Shown: in pieces, positions 8,894-20,075 of the stretch
How the letters are laid out: each line of letters opens with the position of its first letter
Numbering within the stretch: the first letter of the stretch is position 1
DNA from: Alcaligenes faecalis
Lineage (GTDB): Bacteria > Pseudomonadota > Gammaproteobacteria > Burkholderiales > Burkholderiaceae_B
Direction of reading: 5' to 3'
DNA length: 64,000 nt
Assembly: GCF_005311025.1 (NCBI RefSeq)
Contig: NZ_CP031747.1
Span: 3,819,870 to 3,883,869 of the forward strand
The notes under the pieces: model-generated
Told to the model about the DNA's origin: nothing
Database searches by the model: none
The model's input: the letters and a program-made list of their open reading frames with translations, nothing else
Program-made: the position numbers and the translations under genes

Positions 8894-11620
8894 TCAGTTC
8901 AAGCGCCCATGGCACTGCTTGTATTTCTTGCCGCTGCCGCATGGGCAAGGATCGTTACGGCCCACGCGTGGCACTTCGCCCTTGGCCGCTTCGTCCAGAC
9001 CGGGATCTTCACCGCTCAAGGCAGCATCGTAGTCCGAATGATGGAAACGGACATTGGAGTTGGCAGGAACCTCAACCGCGGCTTCCTCGACCTGCTCCGG
9101 AGTCTGAATACGCACGGTCATCAGCACTTTGACCACTTCATCACGCACACGGTCCAGCATGTCGGAGAACAGCTCGAAAGCTTCGCGCTTGTATTCCTGT
9201 TTGGGGTCTTTCTGGGCATAACCGCGCAGATGAATCCCCTGACGCAGGTGATCCAGGGCCTGCAAATGGCCACGCCATTGCGTATCAATGGACTGCAAGA
9301 GTACAGAACGCTCGAAATTGCCCCAGTTAGGCTGACCAACCAGATCAATCTTGGCTTGCAGCAGGCGCTGGGATTCTTCGATAACGCGATCATGCAAGTC
9401 ATCGTCGGTCAGATTGGATTCTTTCTCCAGCATTTCAGCCAAAGGCAGCTCAATCTGGAAGGTGCTCTGCAAAGCGGTGGTCAGGCCGGGAATATCCCAT
9501 TGCTCTTCCATGGTGTCTTGCGGCACGTATTCACGGAACAGACGGCTGACGGCGGCTTCGCGCAGGCTGCTGATGGTGTCGGAAATATCAGCCGACTCCA
9601 GCACTTCATTACGCTGGGCGTAGATCACCTTGCGCTGATCGTTGGCCACGTCGTCATACTGCAGCAGCTGTTTACGAATATCGAAGTTGCGGGCCTCGAC
9701 CTTGCGCTGAGCGGATTCGATGGAACGAGTCACCATGCGGGCTTCGATAGGCTCGCCTTCAGGCAAACGCAGACGCTCCATGATGGCGCGCACACGATCA
9801 CCAGCGAAGATGCGCATCAGCGAATCTTCCAGCGACAGGTAGAAACGCGAGGAACCTGGGTCACCCTGACGACCGGCACGACCACGCAGCTGGTTGTCAA
9901 TACGGCGGGATTCGTGACGCTCGGTACCAATAATGCGCAAACCACCAGCCTGTTTGACCTGCTGGTTCAGGGGTTCCCAAGCAGCACGAATAGCCTGGAT
10001 CTTGGCTTCTTTTTGCTCGGCACTCAGGGACTCGTCTTCACGCACCTGAGAAATTGCACGTTCGATGCTGCCACCCAAGACAATGTCCGTACCACGACCG
10101 GCCATATTGGTGGCGATGGTCACGTGACCGGGCATACCAGCTTCAGCCACGATGTCGGCTTCACGGGCGTGTTGCTTGGCGTTCAGCACCTCGTGCTTGA
10201 CGCCAGCGGCATTCAAGCGTGTGGAGATCAGCTCGGAGTTTTCAATGCTGGTGGTACCCACCAGTACAGGCTGACCACGCTCGTGGCAGTCCTGAATGTC
10301 TTTCAGAATGGCATTGAACTTCTCGTCATCGGTTTTGAAGACCTGGTCGTTTTGGTCCTTACGGGCCAGCGGACGATTCGGTGGAATGATGACGGTTTCA
10401 AGACTATAGATTTCCTGGAACTCATAGGCTTCGGTATCGGCCGTACCCGTCATGCCCGACAGCTTGTCGTACATACGGAAGTAGTTCTGGAAAGTAATCG
10501 ACGCCAGCGTCTGGTTTTCGTTCTGAATGCGAACGCCTTCCTTGGCTTCCACAGCCTGGTGCAAGCCATCCGACCAGCGGCGACCAGCCATCAAACGGCC
10601 GGTAAATTCGTCCACAATCACCACTTCGCCGTCCTGGACCACGTATTGCTGATCGCGGAAGAACAGGTTGTGGGCGCGCAGGGCGACCATCAGGTGGTGC
10701 ATCAGGGAAATGTGGCGCGGTTCGTACAGCGACTCGCCTTCGGGAAGCAGACCGATTTCGGTCAGGATCTGCTCGGCACGTTCGTGACCGGCTTCGGAAA
10801 TATGAACCTGCTGGCCCTTTTCATCGACCCAGAAGTCGCCTTCGGGCTCGGGCTCGTGTGGACGAGGCTCTTGCGTCATGCGGGTCAGCATGGGCGGAAC
10901 CACGTTCATGCGCACGTACAGCTCGGTATTATCTTCGGCCTGGCCGGAGATGATCAGCGGTGTACGGGCTTCGTCGATCAGGATGGAGTCAACTTCGTCG
11001 ACAATCGCGTAGGACAAACCGCGCTGGCGGCGATCCTCGGCGCGGTATTCCATATTGTCGCGCAGGTAGTCAAAACCAAATTCGTTGTTGGTACCGTAGG
11101 TAATGTCAGCCTGATAGGCAGCAATCTTCTCGGCATTGTCTTGCTGGGGAACTACGACGCCCACGCTCAGGCCCAGGAAGTTGTACAGACGCCCCATCCA
11201 GTTCGCATCGCGTCGAGCCAGGTAATCGTTGACGGTCACCACGTGCACGCCTTTGCCGGACAGTGCATTCAAGTACACGGCCAAGGTCGCAGTCAGGGTT
11301 TTACCCTCACCCGTACGCATTTCGGAAATCTTGCCGTTGTGCAAGGCAATGGCACCGAGCATCTGCACGTCAAAGTGGCGCATGCCAAATACACGGACAC
11401 CCGCCTCGCGCACTACAGCAAAAGCCTCGGGCAGGAGCGAGTTAAGCGAGGCGCCATCCTGAACACGTTGGCGCAGCTCCTGCGTCTTGGCTGCCAAGGC
11501 CTCGTCACTCAGGCCCTGAATAGTAGGCTCAAGAGCATTAATCTGGGCGACCTGCTTACGGTACTGTTTGAGCAATCGGTCGTTACGACTGCCAATAAGC
11601 TTTTTCAGCAATGAAACCAT
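8894..11620 (-). CDS. secA: Preprotein translocase ATPase SecA
   Basis: Motor that drives preproteins through SecYEG at the cytoplasmic membrane. The 908 residues match the family (E. coli 901). Visible are the Walker A motif [17 protein letters not shown] (about 101-117), [20 protein letters not shown] (about 207-226) with the DEAD-type Walker B and the start of the preprotein cross-linking domain, [20 protein letters not shown] in the second ATPase half, and a C-terminal zinc-binding tail [14 protein letters not shown] that binds SecB and lipids. The M23 peptidase gene lies upstream in the same direction, 119 bases away, which is the usual neighbourhood in betaproteobacteria. Confidence 0.98.
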   Translation of the reverse strand: MVSLLKKLIGSRNDRLLKQYRKQVAQINALEPTIQGLSDEALAAKTQELRQRVQDGASLNSLLPEAFAVVREAGVRVFGMRHFDVQMLGAIALHNGKISEMRTGEGKTLTATLAVYLNALSGKGVHVVTVNDYLARRDANWMGRLYNFLGLSVGVVVPQQDNAEKIAAYQADITYGTNNEFGFDYLRDNMEYRAEDRRQRGLSYAIVDEVDSILIDEARTPLIISGQAEDNTELYVRMNVVPPMLTRMTQEPRPHEPEPEGDFWVDEKGQQVHISEAGHERAEQILTEIGLLPEGESLYEPRHISLMHHLMVALRAHNLFFRDQQYVVQDGEVVIVDEFTGRLMAGRRWSDGLHQAVEAKEGVRIQNENQTLASITFQNYFRMYDKLSGMTGTADTEAYEFQEIYSLETVIIPPNRPLARKDQNDQVFKTDDEKFNAILKDIQDCHERGQPVLVGTTSIENSELISTRLNAAGVKHEVLNAKQHAREADIVAEAGMPGHVTIATNMAGRGTDIVLGGSIERAISQVREDESLSAEQKEAKIQAIRAAWEPLNQQVKQAGGLRIIGTERHESRRIDNQLRGRAGRQGDPGSSRFYLSLEDSLMRIFAGDRVRAIMERLRLPEGEPIEARMVTRSIESAQRKVEARNFDIRKQLLQYDDVANDQRKVIYAQRNEVLESADISDTISSLREAAVSRLFREYVPQDTMEEQWDIPGLTTALQSTFQIELPLAEMLEKESNLTDDDLHDRVIEESQRLLQAKIDLVGQPNWGNFERSVLLQSIDTQWRGHLQALDHLRQGIHLRGYAQKDPKQEYKREAFELFSDMLDRVRDEVVKVLMTVRIQTPEQVEEAAVEVPANSNVRFHHSDYDAALSGEDPGLDEAAKGEVPRVGRNDPCPCGSGKKYKQCHGRLN

Positions 11621-11739
11621 TCTTGTGTCGTCAATGTAGGCGAGGCCGCAAGGGCTTGAATCTGTGCCTCGAGCCTATCTCTGGTTAAAAGGGATGCGCA
11701 AGCAAACAATCAGTTTAACGCACATGCTGCAAGACGGAA

Positions 11740-12672
11740 CTACTTGTCCGAATCCAATTGCGCGATCTGCTGTTCTACATACTCACGCGCCGGCAGAAAA
11801 AGCTTGGGATCCAGGGCATGTCCGGCCATGCGCACTTCAAAGTGCAGGTGCGAGCCTGTGGACTGCCCGGTAGATCCGACACGGGCGATCAACTGCCCTT
11901 TTTCTACTACGTCGCCTAATTTAACAACGATTGATGAGGCATGGGCGTATCGCGTGCTCATGCCATTGCCGTGATTGATTTCCACCAGCTTGCCGTAGCC
12001 TGTCATATAGCGGGCTTCCGATACCACCCCACCGGATGCGGCATAGATAGGCGTCCCCTTGGGTGCTGGAAAGTCCAAACCTTCGTGCAAGGCATGACGG
12101 CCCGAAATCGGGTGACGACGCCAGCCAAAGGAGGAAGCCACCTCGTCATAATCCACCGGACGGTAATTGGGCAGACGGGCTTCGTTGCCGGTACGCTCGG
12201 TCAGCACGGAATCCAGCATCTGAAACCAGTCCTGTTGCTCGGACATCTGTTTGGCCAGATTATCCAGCTGCTCGCCCAGGCGGTCGGCGTTCCAGACCAG
12301 GTCGGCTCCATCCATGCTGTCCATGACGGCCAGATCCTGCACGGGCATGGCACCGGCCAGCTCCGGATCGGTGTACTCAATGCCGGCCGCCTTGGCCACG
12401 CGCTTGCTGACACCGTCCATCTCGATCAGTTTGGCCTGCAAACCGCCGACTTTTTCGGCCAGGCGGGTCACGTTGTCCTGCATGGCAGCGGCCTGGCTCT
12501 GGGCCATATCCGCGTCCAGCGACACGCCACCGCGTTCACCCCAGTGCGACTGCACCAGAGCTCCCGCCGCTGCGGAAACGCCCAGCGATACCAGAGCCAC
12601 CAGGGCGATCACCGTACGGCGCACCCCTTTGGCTTTGGCATCTAAGGACGTATAGTCTTTATGTTGATCCAC
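11740..12672 (-). CDS. Membrane-anchored M23 family peptidoglycan endopeptidase
   Basis: Periplasmic LytM-type metallopeptidase or an activator of amidases. The 310 residues begin with a cytoplasmic stretch and one membrane helix (about 20-42), then a helical linker rich in Q and E (about 55-165), then the M23 domain (about 180-300) with the zinc and catalytic motifs HEGLDFPAPKGTP and GSHLHFEVR. Both H-x3-D and HxH are intact, so catalysis is possible. The frame starts at GTG 12672; a GAGG lies about 12 bases upstream. The DUF721 gene starts in the opposite direction within about 20 bases, so the two share a very short control region. Exact substrate unknown. Confidence 0.86.
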   Translation of the reverse strand: MDQHKDYTSLDAKAKGVRRTVIALVALVSLGVSAAAGALVQSHWGERGGVSLDADMAQSQAAAMQDNVTRLAEKVGGLQAKLIEMDGVSKRVAKAAGIEYTDPELAGAMPVQDLAVMDSMDGADLVWNADRLGEQLDNLAKQMSEQQDWFQMLDSVLTERTGNEARLPNYRPVDYDEVASSFGWRRHPISGRHALHEGLDFPAPKGTPIYAASGGVVSEARYMTGYGKLVEINHGNGMSTRYAHASSIVVKLGDVVEKGQLIARVGSTGQSTGSHLHFEVRMAGHALDPKLFLPAREYVEQQIAQLDSDK

Positions 12673-12690
12673 TATCGTATAACCTCGAAC

Positions 12691-13173
12691 ATGACCTGGA
12701 AGCCCCCTTTTTCCTCATCCGCGCCAAAACGCAGTAGCGGGCAAAGCCACGCTTTGGGTTGGCTGGCCAGCGACCAGCAAGGTTCCCAGGTACTGGAAAT
12801 GGCCCGGCAGCTGATGGCGGCGCAGACCCATGTAAGCAAAGCCTTGCCACCTGCTTTGGGCAAGGCTTGTAAAGTAGCCCGTATAGACAGACAGCAATTG
12901 ACGCTGGCAGTTCCCAGCGCCGCACATGCGGCCAAGCTGCGTCAGCTGTTGCCCACTGTCACACGGCAGATGAATGCCGCTGGCTGGAACATTAGCGAGG
13001 CGCTGGTGCACGTGCAAGCCCATTTGTTTGCAGCTGTGACAGAAAAGCCCGCACGCCAGGTACAAGTCCTGGACGAACGGGCCTTGGAATCATTTGAAAA
13101 GCTGCATGACTCATTGCCGCAAGGTCCCTTGGCGCAAGCCATCGAACGCTTGTTGCGTCATCATCGCGGCTAA
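12691..13173 (+). CDS. DUF721 / DciA family protein
   Basis: DciA proteins are proposed loaders or partners of the replicative helicase DnaB in bacteria lacking DnaC. From the ATG at 12691 the protein has 160 residues: a variable N-terminus, then the DUF721 domain (about 25-110; LTLAVPSAAHAAKLRQLLP is its most recognisable strand-helix part), then a helical C-terminus ending in basic residues. The frame is open from 12661, which would overlap the divergent M23 gene; the ATG at 12691 avoids this. It is the only plus-strand gene between lpxC and secA, a position common in betaproteobacteria. The family call is fairly good; the role comes from the family. Confidence 0.72.
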   Translation: MTWKPPFSSSAPKRSSGQSHALGWLASDQQGSQVLEMARQLMAAQTHVSKALPPALGKACKVARIDRQQLTLAVPSAAHAAKLRQLLPTVTRQMNAAGWNISEALVHVQAHLFAAVTEKPARQVQVLDERALESFEKLHDSLPQGPLAQAIERLLRHHRG

Positions 13174-13206
13174 GCAAAGCACCAGGATCGGGCCCCTAAG
13201 CAAGTA

Positions 13207-14130
13207 TCAAGCGAATTTCCACTCGCTGGAAAAAGCGTGGGGTGCACTGGCAGCCGACTCGAAAGTCACCAGCTCCCAACTATCCTGGGCGGCCAGCAAG
13301 GCACGCGCCAGCTGGTTATTCAAACCATGGCCGGATTTGCACGCCACATAGCGTGCAATCAGGGGGTGGCCAATCAGGTACAAGTCGCCAATAGCATCGA
13401 GAATCTTGTGCTTGACGAACTCGTCCTCATAACGCAGACCGTCGCTGTTCAGGACGCGGTACTCGTCCATGACGATGGCATTGTCCAAACTGCCGCCACG
13501 GGCCAGACCGGCCGCACGCAAAGCTTCCACTTCGCTGGCGAACCCGAAGGTGCGCGCACGTGAAATAGTCTTCACGTACGAGTCATGCGCAAAATCCACC
13601 TCGGCAAAATTGGCCGTTGCATCAATGGCCGGGTGGTGAAAATCGATAGAAAACTGAAGGGCAAAGCCTTCGTAGGGCTCCAGACGGGCCCACTTGATGT
13701 CCTGCCCCTCGCCTTCAGAGACTTCGATGGGTTTGAGGACACGCAAAAACTTCTTGGCGGCTTCCTGCTCCTGCAAGCCCGCCGAACGCAACAAATACAC
13801 AAATGTGCCAGCGCTGCCATCCATGATGGGCACTTCTTCAGCCGTCAGGTCCACGTGCAGATTATCAATGCCCAGGCCAGCGATGGCCGACATCAAATGC
13901 TCGACGGTTGAAACCCGAACATTATCCTTGATCAGCACCGAAGCCATACGCGTACCACCGACCTTGTCTGCCTGTGCGGGCAAATCCACGATTTCGGGCA
14001 GATCGATACGGTGAAACACAATACCCGTGTCAGGCGCAGCAGGGCGCAGTGTCAGTTCGACACGACGACCAGAGTGCAAGCCGACTCCTTTGGTACTGAT
14101 GACATTCTTGATGGTGCGCTGACGAAGCAT
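13207..14130 (-). CDS. lpxC: UDP-3-O-acyl-N-acetylglucosamine deacetylase LpxC
   Basis: Zinc enzyme for the committed step of lipid A synthesis, in the cytosol. Starting at ATG 14130 gives 307 residues (E. coli 305); the frame is open further upstream but those residues are not family-like. Motifs: [18 protein letters not shown] near the N-terminus, VEHLMSA with the first zinc His (about 79), [25 protein letters not shown] carrying the second zinc His and the zinc Asp, and KSGHGLNN with the late catalytic His. It closes the dcw cluster, 210 bases after ftsZ, and probably has its own promoter. Confidence 0.97.
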   Translation of the reverse strand: MLRQRTIKNVISTKGVGLHSGRRVELTLRPAAPDTGIVFHRIDLPEIVDLPAQADKVGGTRMASVLIKDNVRVSTVEHLMSAIAGLGIDNLHVDLTAEEVPIMDGSAGTFVYLLRSAGLQEQEAAKKFLRVLKPIEVSEGEGQDIKWARLEPYEGFALQFSIDFHHPAIDATANFAEVDFAHDSYVKTISRARTFGFASEVEALRAAGLARGGSLDNAIVMDEYRVLNSDGLRYEDEFVKHKILDAIGDLYLIGHPLIARYVACKSGHGLNNQLARALLAAQDSWELVTFESAASAPHAFSSEWKFA

Positions 14131-14263
14131 GGCTGTTCTTGTATTTGTAAAGTGTTGTTCGCAAAGACTATTGTAACCGTAATACGGGTTATCCACTATA
14201 CGCTTTCTAAAAACATAAGCAATTGTCAAGCGTCAAACACCACGACACAACAAAGCACTTACG

Positions 14264-14340
14264 CCCCCTGAGCGCGAACGCCCAGGGGGAGTCGTGGGAG
14301 AAATCAAATTGGCGACTCGGGTAATCGCCGAACCTGATTT
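14264..14340 (-). terminator. Possible ftsZ terminator (two hairpins)
   Basis: Directly after the ftsZ stop there is an interrupted hairpin at 14301-14340 (outer AAATCA/TGATTT, inner GGCGA/TCGCC). It is followed by a GC-rich 7-bp stem at 14264-14270 and 14283-14289. Neither has a long T-run, so termination would be weak or partial. Confidence 0.35.
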
Positions 14341-15507
14341 TTAATCAGCCTGCTTGCGCAAGAACGCCGGAATGTCGAAGTGATCCATACCGGCAGTCTC
14401 CAGTGCACGCACCTGAGCCGAAGCCTGGCTGCGTGGATTGCGGATGACGGCAGGCACGTCGGCGTTGGCGTAATCCGCACCGATGACAGGCATGTTGTCC
14501 GTACCTGTACGTAACACTTCTTCGTTGTTTTGTACCAACTGTGGGCGCGCTTGCTTGCGACCCAGGCCGGTAGCCACAACGGTCACGCGCAGGCTGTCGC
14601 CCATGGACTCATCGTAAGCGGTACCAAAGATAACGGTGGCGTCTTCTGCAGCGTAGCCACGGATGGTGTCCATGATTTCGCGCGTTTCGCGCATCTTCAG
14701 GGACGACGAGGAGGTGATGTTCACCAGCATGCCGCGGGCACCGTGCAGGTCCACACCTTCCAGCAATGGGCAAGCGATGGCACGCTCAGCCGCTTCACGA
14801 GCGCGGTTCGAGCCGGAAGCCACAGCGGTACCCATCATGGCCTGGCCTTGCTCGCCCATGATGGTTTTCACGTCTTCGAAGTCGACGTTCACGTTACCTT
14901 CAACATTGATGATCTCGGCAATACCGGCGCAGGCATTGTGCAAGACATCGTCAGCTGCCTTGAAGCAATCGGACTGTGTTGCGTCCTCATCCATCAAGTC
15001 GTACAGGTTTTCATTCAATACAACGATCAGGGAGTGAACGTGCTTGCTCAGCTCCTCGATCCCTTCTTCGGCCATGCGCAGACGGCGATTGCCTTCAAAG
15101 GAGAAAGGTTTGGTGACGACACCCACGGTCAAAATGCCCAATTCCTTGGCCACTTCAGCCACAACGGGGCTGGCACCCGTACCGGTGCCACCGCCCATAC
15201 CGGCTGTAATAAACACCATGTTGGCGCCGTTCAATGCTGCGCGAATTTCTTCGCGAGCGGTTTCAGCGGCTGCACGGCCTTGGTCAGGCTTGGCACCGGC
15301 GCCCAAGCCGCTGCGGCCCAGACGAATCTGGATAGGTGCATCGCTGCTGGCCAGCGCCTGCGAATCGGTATTGGCGCAAATGAAATCAACGCCCTGAACA
15401 CCAGAGTTGATCATATGCGTCACAGCGTTACCGCCTGCGCCGCCCACGCCCACGACCTTGATGACCGTGCCGCTACCGCTGGTATCTAACATTTCAAAGT
15501 TCATCAT
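14341..15507 (-). CDS. ftsZ: Cell division protein FtsZ
   Basis: Tubulin-like GTPase that forms the Z ring. About 388 residues: GTP-binding domain with the tubulin signature GGGTGTGASP (about 105-114) and VKVVGVGGAGGNAV-type start, the T7 region NVDFEDVKTIM, then a variable linker and the conserved C-terminal tail DIPAFLRKQAD that binds FtsA and other partners. Two adjacent ATG codons (15507 and 15504) follow GGGAG; I use the first. It is preceded by 171 bases after ftsA, enough for a separate ftsZ promoter. Confidence 0.98.
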   Translation of the reverse strand: MMNFEMLDTSGSGTVIKVVGVGGAGGNAVTHMINSGVQGVDFICANTDSQALASSDAPIQIRLGRSGLGAGAKPDQGRAAAETAREEIRAALNGANMVFITAGMGGGTGTGASPVVAEVAKELGILTVGVVTKPFSFEGNRRLRMAEEGIEELSKHVHSLIVVLNENLYDLMDEDATQSDCFKAADDVLHNACAGIAEIINVEGNVNVDFEDVKTIMGEQGQAMMGTAVASGSNRAREAAERAIACPLLEGVDLHGARGMLVNITSSSSLKMRETREIMDTIRGYAAEDATVIFGTAYDESMGDSLRVTVVATGLGRKQARPQLVQNNEEVLRTGTDNMPVIGADYANADVPAVIRNPRSQASAQVRALETAGMDHFDIPAFLRKQAD

Positions 15508-15678
15508 GATTGACTCCCACTCAAACACTTAATTAGTCAAGTTTCTACGTACTTCCCCGATACAACTGAAATTTGGAATCAGCTCAAAACATCTGCCAAC
15601 CAAGGGGTTCGCACCCGGTTTGAACTGCCTCCTGGACCGCCCTTTCAGGCTGCCCGACCTGAGCGTCTTGCAACGCCC

Positions 15679-16905
15679 TTAATTCATGAACCATTCCTTC
15701 ATACGGGCCATCAGACCTTTGACGCTGCCTTTTTGCTGAGCCACCTTGCGGCCACGAGCGCTTTGCAGGCGTGCTTCGGTCAACAAGCCCATCACGGTCG
15801 AAAAACGTGGGTTGCGCATGACATCAGCCAAGCTACCTTCATAGCTGGGCACAGCAATACGCACAGGTTTCAGGAACACGTCCTCGGCCAGCTCCACGAT
15901 GCCCGGCAACATGGCCGTACCACCAGTCAACACCACGCCCGAGGACAGCAAGTCTTCGTAGCCCGATTCGCGCAGGCTTTGCTGCACAAAGGTAAACAGC
16001 TCTTCCACACGCGGCTCGATCACGGCACCCAGGGCCTGGCGCTTGACCTGTCGGTTGGGACGATCACCCAGACCGGGCACTTCAATCATTTCTTCCGGAT
16101 GGGCCAGCGATTGCTTGGCCACACCAAAACGCAGCTTGATCTCTTCCGCATCCGGCGTAGGGGTGCGCAACATGGCGGCAATGTCGCTGGTGATCTGGTC
16201 GCCCGCGATCGGGATCACGTCGGTATGACGAATCGCACCGCCGGTGTAGATGGCGATATCGGTCGTACCGCCACCGATGTCCACCAGCACCACGCCCAGC
16301 TCTTTCTCGTCCGCCGTCAGGCAAGACAGGCTGGAGGCCAGAGGCTGCAAAATCAGGTCCTGTACTTCCAGGCCACAACGACGCACACACTTGACGATGT
16401 TCTGCGCCGCGCTGACGGCACCGGTCACAATGTGTACCCGCACTTCCAGACGCAAACCGCTCATGCCTATGGGTTCGCGAATATCTTCTTGCGAATCCAC
16501 GATGAACTCCTGCGTGAGCACGTGCAGCACTTGCTGGTCGGTGGGGATATTCACGGCCTTGGCCGTTTCAATCACGCGTGCCACATCGGTCGCCGTGACT
16601 TCCTTGTCTTTCACCGCCACCATGCCGCTGGAGTTGAAGCTGGTGATGTGGCTGCCTGCAATTCCGGTGTAGACCTCACGGATCTTGCAATCGGCCATCA
16701 ACTCCGCCTCTTCCAAAGCGCGCTGGATGGAATTGACTGTCGTCTCGATATTGACGACCACCCCTTTGCGCATGCCCTGGGATTCATGCTGTCCCAGACC
16801 AAGCACTTCAAACCGGCCTTCCGGCAGCACTTCGGCCACCACCGCAACCACTTTGCTGGTGCCGATGTCCAATGCAACGATCAGGTCTTTGATGTCACGA
16901 GTCAT
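15679..16905 (-). CDS. ftsA: Cell division protein FtsA
   Basis: Actin-like ATPase that tethers FtsZ to the membrane and recruits the later division proteins. The 408 residues show the actin-fold phosphate loops VALDIGTSKVVAVVAEV (about 9-25) and DIGGGTTDIAIYTGG (about 200), the 1C subdomain between them, and a C-terminal amphipathic helix LMARMKEWFMN for membrane targeting. It starts 7 bases after the ftsQ stop, so translation is likely coupled. Confidence 0.97.
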   Translation of the reverse strand: MTRDIKDLIVALDIGTSKVVAVVAEVLPEGRFEVLGLGQHESQGMRKGVVVNIETTVNSIQRALEEAELMADCKIREVYTGIAGSHITSFNSSGMVAVKDKEVTATDVARVIETAKAVNIPTDQQVLHVLTQEFIVDSQEDIREPIGMSGLRLEVRVHIVTGAVSAAQNIVKCVRRCGLEVQDLILQPLASSLSCLTADEKELGVVLVDIGGGTTDIAIYTGGAIRHTDVIPIAGDQITSDIAAMLRTPTPDAEEIKLRFGVAKQSLAHPEEMIEVPGLGDRPNRQVKRQALGAVIEPRVEELFTFVQQSLRESGYEDLLSSGVVLTGGTAMLPGIVELAEDVFLKPVRIAVPSYEGSLADVMRNPRFSTVMGLLTEARLQSARGRKVAQQKGSVKGLMARMKEWFMN

Positions 16906-16912
16906 ATGTTCT

Positions 16913-17704
16913 TTACTTCACAGGGGTAGATGAAACCGGAGCCAGCGTTATCGCAAAGCCATTCGGGTAACGTAAGTCGGCACTTTGCAAAGCACGGTCG
17001 CCAAGCCGTTGCATCAAGGCAGGCCAAGCCTGCACAAATCGTTCAACACGTACCGCAAAGGGCAATGCACCTTTACGACCGTGCGGGTCGGCAATATCAG
17101 CAGCCGGGTCACGCCCCAGGCTTAGCTGCATGCCGTTGGACAACACTACATCCCAGGCGTAGCGCGGGCTCAGCGTCACTTCACTGACCTGTACATCCAG
17201 CGGCCCAAACCAGCGTGCCAGCTCGGCATACCGTTGCACCACCAGACGCTCCGAATTGGGAGGACCGCTTAGCTGGGGTAAATCCACATCATCAGGCACC
17301 ACGGCTTTATTGGCCGAAAATGATTCACCCCAGGTGTTGATCATTTCGTCTTCGTTCCAATAGGCCAGCGGCTGCTGTTCTTCAATCCGTACCGACAAGC
17401 TATTGGGCCAAACGCGGCGGATCTGCGCGCGACGTACCCAAGGAGCCGTTTCAATCAGAGCGCGGGACTTGTCCAGATCTACTGTGAAGAAGTTGCCTTG
17501 CAGGCGACCGGCAATCGTGGCTTTCACCCCTTCAGGAGTCACATAGGCCAGACGTTCGCCTTGCGAGGACTCGATCTGAATGCGTTCGATATTGAAGTAC
17601 GGACGACGCACAGCCCAAACCACAACACTGATCACCAATGCCGATACCGCTAGCAAAGCCAGCGTATTGGCGATCAGGTTGGTCAGACGTGCATCGGAAA
17701 ACAT
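16913..17704 (-). CDS. ftsQ: Cell division protein FtsQ
   Basis: Bitopic division protein that links early ring components with FtsL, FtsB and FtsI. The 263 residues have a short cytoplasmic N-terminus, one membrane helix (about 10-30; LALLAVSALVISVVVWAV), then a POTRA domain beginning FNIERIQIES and the FtsQ beta domain (NSLSVRIEEQQPLAYWN). An AGGGGAGCC-like site precedes the ATG at 17704. It lies 17 bases after ddl, in the standard order ddl-ftsQ-ftsA. Confidence 0.94.
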   Translation of the reverse strand: MFSDARLTNLIANTLALLAVSALVISVVVWAVRRPYFNIERIQIESSQGERLAYVTPEGVKATIAGRLQGNFFTVDLDKSRALIETAPWVRRAQIRRVWPNSLSVRIEEQQPLAYWNEDEMINTWGESFSANKAVVPDDVDLPQLSGPPNSERLVVQRYAELARWFGPLDVQVSEVTLSPRYAWDVVLSNGMQLSLGRDPAADIADPHGRKGALPFAVRVERFVQAWPALMQRLGDRALQSADLRYPNGFAITLAPVSSTPVK

Positions 17705-17721
17705 GAGTCAGGCTCCCCGTT

Positions 17722-18672
17722 CTATAGGCTGCGAGCAATGGCCTGCACCTTGCAGCGCGCCGTTGCCAAAATATTCACGCACAACTGGGCGTAGCTGGTG
17801 CCCTCTGCTTTGGCTGCCATGGGCACCAAAGAGTGGCTGGTCATGCCCGGAGAGGTATTCATCTCCAGCAGCCAGGGGCGGTTTTGCTCGTCCAGCATGA
17901 AATCGGCACGGCCCCAGCCTTCGCAGCCCAGTGCATTGAACGCACGGACGGACAGATCCTGGATATGTGCCGTCAACTCAGGCGACAGATCTGCAGGACA
18001 GAAGTACTGGGTTTCGTCCGAGTAATACTTGTGTTCGAAGTCGTAATTGCCTTGTGGGGCCACAATATCGATCACGGGCAAGGCACGTGCCTGGGCACCC
18101 ACGCCGATGATGGGTACAGTCAATTCGCGACCACGAATGAATTGCTCAGCCAGCACGACCGTGTCGTAATGCATGGCGGTTTCAAAGGCGGCAACAGCCT
18201 CCTCGGCGCGATCCACACGCACCACCCCCACGGTGGAACCTTCATGGGGCGGCTTCATGATCAGGGGCACACCCAGACGTTCAACCGCAGCGGCAACCTG
18301 GCTGACATGATCCAGCTGCGCAAAACCGGGAGTGGGCAAACCCAGGTGCTGCCAGATGTGCTTGGTCATGATCTTGTCCATGGCCAGGCCGGAGGCCATC
18401 ACACCGCTGCCGGTGTAAGGAATGCCCATCCACTCCAAAGCCCCCTGCAAGGTGCCGTCTTCGCCATAACGACCATGCAAAGCAATAAACACGCGGTCAA
18501 AACCGGCCTGAGCCAGTTCGGTCAGTCCTTTCTCGCCCATATCGAACAAATGCGCATCCACGCCCATGCTGCACAGCGCTTCATGCACGCCTGCGCCAGA
18601 CATCAAGGACACTTCACGTTCGGCGGACTTGCCGCCGTACAACACGCCGACCCGACCAAAATCCGCTGTCAT
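17722..18672 (-). CDS. ddl: D-alanine-D-alanine ligase
   Basis: ATP-grasp ligase that makes the D-Ala-D-Ala dipeptide added by MurF. The 316 residues carry [19 protein letters not shown] at the N-terminus, [38 protein letters not shown] for ATP binding, and the C-terminal [15 protein letters not shown] loop with magnesium-binding residues. Size and position in the dcw cluster point to the DdlB type. Its start overlaps the murC stop by four bases. Confidence 0.96.
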   Translation of the reverse strand: MTADFGRVGVLYGGKSAEREVSLMSGAGVHEALCSMGVDAHLFDMGEKGLTELAQAGFDRVFIALHGRYGEDGTLQGALEWMGIPYTGSGVMASGLAMDKIMTKHIWQHLGLPTPGFAQLDHVSQVAAAVERLGVPLIMKPPHEGSTVGVVRVDRAEEAVAAFETAMHYDTVVLAEQFIRGRELTVPIIGVGAQARALPVIDIVAPQGNYDFEHKYYSDETQYFCPADLSPELTAHIQDLSVRAFNALGCEGWGRADFMLDEQNRPWLLEMNTSPGMTSHSLVPMAAKAEGTSYAQLCVNILATARCKVQAIARSL

Positions 18673-20075
18673 GCCATTTCTCCCAATTGAGCAGGGATCC
18701 GGCTGATGGACCCTGCACCCATTACCAACACCACATCGCCGTCACGGACAAAGTCCAGAACGGCTTGTGCCATATCGCTGATTTCGGCCACGAAAATGGG
18801 TTCGACCTTGCCGAGCACACGCACTGCGCGACTCAAGGCACGGCCATCGGCGGCCACAAGGGGAGCCTCACCGGCGGGATAGACCTCTCCAAGGAGGACC
18901 GCATCGGCCTGGCTAAGTACCTGCACGAAATCTTCAAAGCAATCACGGGTGCGTGTGTAGCGGTGCGGCTGGAATGCCAGCACGATGCGGCGATCAGGCC
19001 AAGCACCACGTGCGGCCGCCAAGGTAGCAGCCATCTCGACAGGATGGTGACCATAATCGTCAACAACAGTAAACGTGCCACCACCTTGCGCTTGGGAAAC
19101 CGGGAAGTCACCCACCATGGAGAAGCGGCGCCCCACGCCGGTGAACTCTTTCAGGCCACGGGCTATGACCTCGTCACTGACACCCAGCTCAGTGGCAACC
19201 GCAATGGCAGCCAAGGCATTGAGTACATTGTGCTTTCCGGGCAGATTCAGGCACACGGACAGCAGGGGAAGATCGCCTGTGGCCCCTTTGCGCTGCACAT
19301 CAAAACACATGGTGGCGCCACGGCTTTCGATGTTGATCGCGCGGACCTGGGCATCTGTATCAATGCCGTAAGTCGTGACAGGACGCGATACAAAAGGAAT
19401 GATTTCGCGCACATTCGCATCGTCGTTGCACACGATGGCGCTACCGTAAAACGGCAGGCGGTGCGTGAAGTCGATGAAGGCGCTTTTCAGTCGGGCAACG
19501 TCATGACCGTAGGTGTCCATATGGTCGACGTCGATATTGGTGATGATGGCCATCACCGGCAACAGGTTCAGGAAAGAAGCATCGGACTCATCCGCTTCCA
19601 CCACGATGTAATCGCCCTGCCCCAAGCGGGCATTGGCACCGGCCGAATTCAGGCGACCACCGATCACAAAGGTGGGGTCCAGATCAGCCGCGCCCAGCAG
19701 GCTCGCTACCAGGCTGGTGGTGGTGGTCTTGCCGTGCGTACCAGCCACGGCAATGCCGCGCTTCAAGCGCATCAGCTCGGCCAGCATCAGGGCACGTGGC
19801 ACCACCGGAATGCGGGCGGCACGCGCGGCCAGCACTTCGGGGTTGTCACCCGCAATGGCGGTGGAGGTGACGATAGCGCCCATGCCAGCGACGTTTTCGG
19901 CTTTATGACCGATCACGATACGAGCACCCAGCTGCTCCAGGCGTCGAGTCACCGCCGTTTCCTGAATATCCGAGCCACTGATGGCAAAGCCCAGGTTCAG
20001 CATGACTTCGGCAATGCCGCTCATGCCCGAGCCGCCAATCCCTACAAAATGAATATGTTGAATGCGGTGTTTCAT
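18669..20075 (-). CDS. murC: UDP-N-acetylmuramate-L-alanine ligase MurC
   Basis: First amino-acid ligase of peptidoglycan precursor synthesis, cytosolic. The start is ATG 20075, preceded by a strong GGAGG and overlapping the murG stop by four bases, giving 468 residues; the frame is open nine codons further up without family-like sequence. Motifs: [19 protein letters not shown] (UDP-binding N domain), [19 protein letters not shown] (P-loop, about 110-128), and [18 protein letters not shown] (C-terminal ligase domain). All are canonical. Confidence 0.97.
   Translation of the reverse strand: MKHRIQHIHFVGIGGSGMSGIAEVMLNLGFAISGSDIQETAVTRRLEQLGARIVIGHKAENVAGMGAIVTSTAIAGDNPEVLAARAARIPVVPRALMLAELMRLKRGIAVAGTHGKTTTTSLVASLLGAADLDPTFVIGGRLNSAGANARLGQGDYIVVEADESDASFLNLLPVMAIITNIDVDHMDTYGHDVARLKSAFIDFTHRLPFYGSAIVCNDDANVREIIPFVSRPVTTYGIDTDAQVRAINIESRGATMCFDVQRKGATGDLPLLSVCLNLPGKHNVLNALAAIAVATELGVSDEVIARGLKEFTGVGRRFSMVGDFPVSQAQGGGTFTVVDDYGHHPVEMAATLAAARGAWPDRRIVLAFQPHRYTRTRDCFEDFVQVLSQADAVLLGEVYPAGEAPLVAADGRALSRAVRVLGKVEPIFVAEISDMAQAVLDFVRDGDVVLVMGAGSISRIPAQLGEMA

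Noticed and set aside
8909-11614. 901-codon open frame on the plus strand opposite secA
   Set aside because: It is the exact antisense of a well-conserved gene; its product is low in family-like sequence (His/Gln-rich) and arises from GC-rich codon bias.
12661-12690. Upstream ATG at 12661 as start of the DUF721 gene
   Set aside because: It would overlap the divergent M23 start and adds residues without family character; ATG 12691 fits better.
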